NCBI GenBank assembly: GCA_030824295.1 | Contig: JAVBYA010000293.1 | Span: 1-6,276 of the forward strand | Direction: 5' to 3' | DNA: 6,276 bases | Origin: Bacteroidota bacterium | GTDB taxonomy: Bacteria > Bacteroidota > Ignavibacteria > UBA10030 > UBA8401 | Shown here: positions 6,222-6,276 of the stretch, piece by piece | Position numbering within the stretch: the first letter of the stretch is position 1 | Layout: every line of letters begins with the position of its first letter | The notes under the pieces: model-generated | What the model saw: the letters and a program-made list of their open reading frames with translations, nothing else | Told to the model about the DNA's origin: nothing | Databases searched by the model: none | Position numbers and translations under genes: made by a program

Positions 6222-6276
6222 ATGAAAATCTTTCTTCTGCTCCCTTCCGTCATTTTTTTCTTCTCCCTCGCCCAAG
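6222..6276 (+). CDS. Start of a gene with a signal peptide (runs off right edge)
   Basis: ATG at 6222 opens a frame of 18 codons to the edge, reading MKIFLLLPSVIFFFSLAQ. One lysine followed by a long hydrophobic run ending in SLAQ looks like a Sec signal peptide cleaved after Ala, so the product is probably exported. No clear Shine-Dalgarno precedes it. TTGATT (6173-6178) and AATACT (6195-6200), 16 bases apart, are a weak promoter candidate in the 92-base gap. Function cannot be told from this fragment. Confidence 0.5.
   Translation, partial: MKIFLLLPSVIFFFSLAQ

Overview
The window fits a Gram-negative bacterium. Its left part encodes a periplasmic peptidoglycan synthase (penicillin-binding protein 1C) and a lipid-anchored bacterial alpha-2-macroglobulin, two proteins that need an outer membrane and periplasm to make sense together. 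Lipoprotein signal peptides ending in ISC, weak or absent Shine-Dalgarno sequences and intergenic repeats starting GTCATTCCG suggest the Bacteroidota/Ignavibacteria side of the FCB group. That placement is an inference; there is no rRNA or other phylogenetic marker here.

Left block, minus strand, 1-4462. A candidate sigma70-type promoter (4434-4462) precedes pbpC (4381 down to 2078). Only 25 bases later comes the alpha-2-macroglobulin-family lipoprotein (GTG start at 2052), which runs off the left edge. The pair is almost certainly one operon. In the accepted model for the E. coli pair, the macroglobulin traps foreign proteases that breach the outer membrane and PBP1C repairs the wall. Here the order is pbpC first, the reverse of E. 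coli as I recall it.

Middle block, 4382-4947, has no gene. It holds two copies of an intergenic repeat that share an identical 22-base head (4545-4566 and 4736-4757). Each head is followed by a chain of short hairpins whose sequences differ but whose layout is kept. Between the copies lies a long stem-loop (4660-4705). This is the most unusual part of the window.

Right block, plus strand, 4948-6276. It contains a small four-helix membrane protein (4948-5328), a lipoprotein of unknown function (5398-6129), and the first 18 codons of a gene with a signal peptide (6222 onward). Sampled lines are clearly less GC-rich here (roughly 42-47%) than in the left block (about 60%), so this may be recently acquired or fast-evolving accessory DNA. 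No rRNA, tRNA, transposase, CRISPR array or recognisable defence system was seen.
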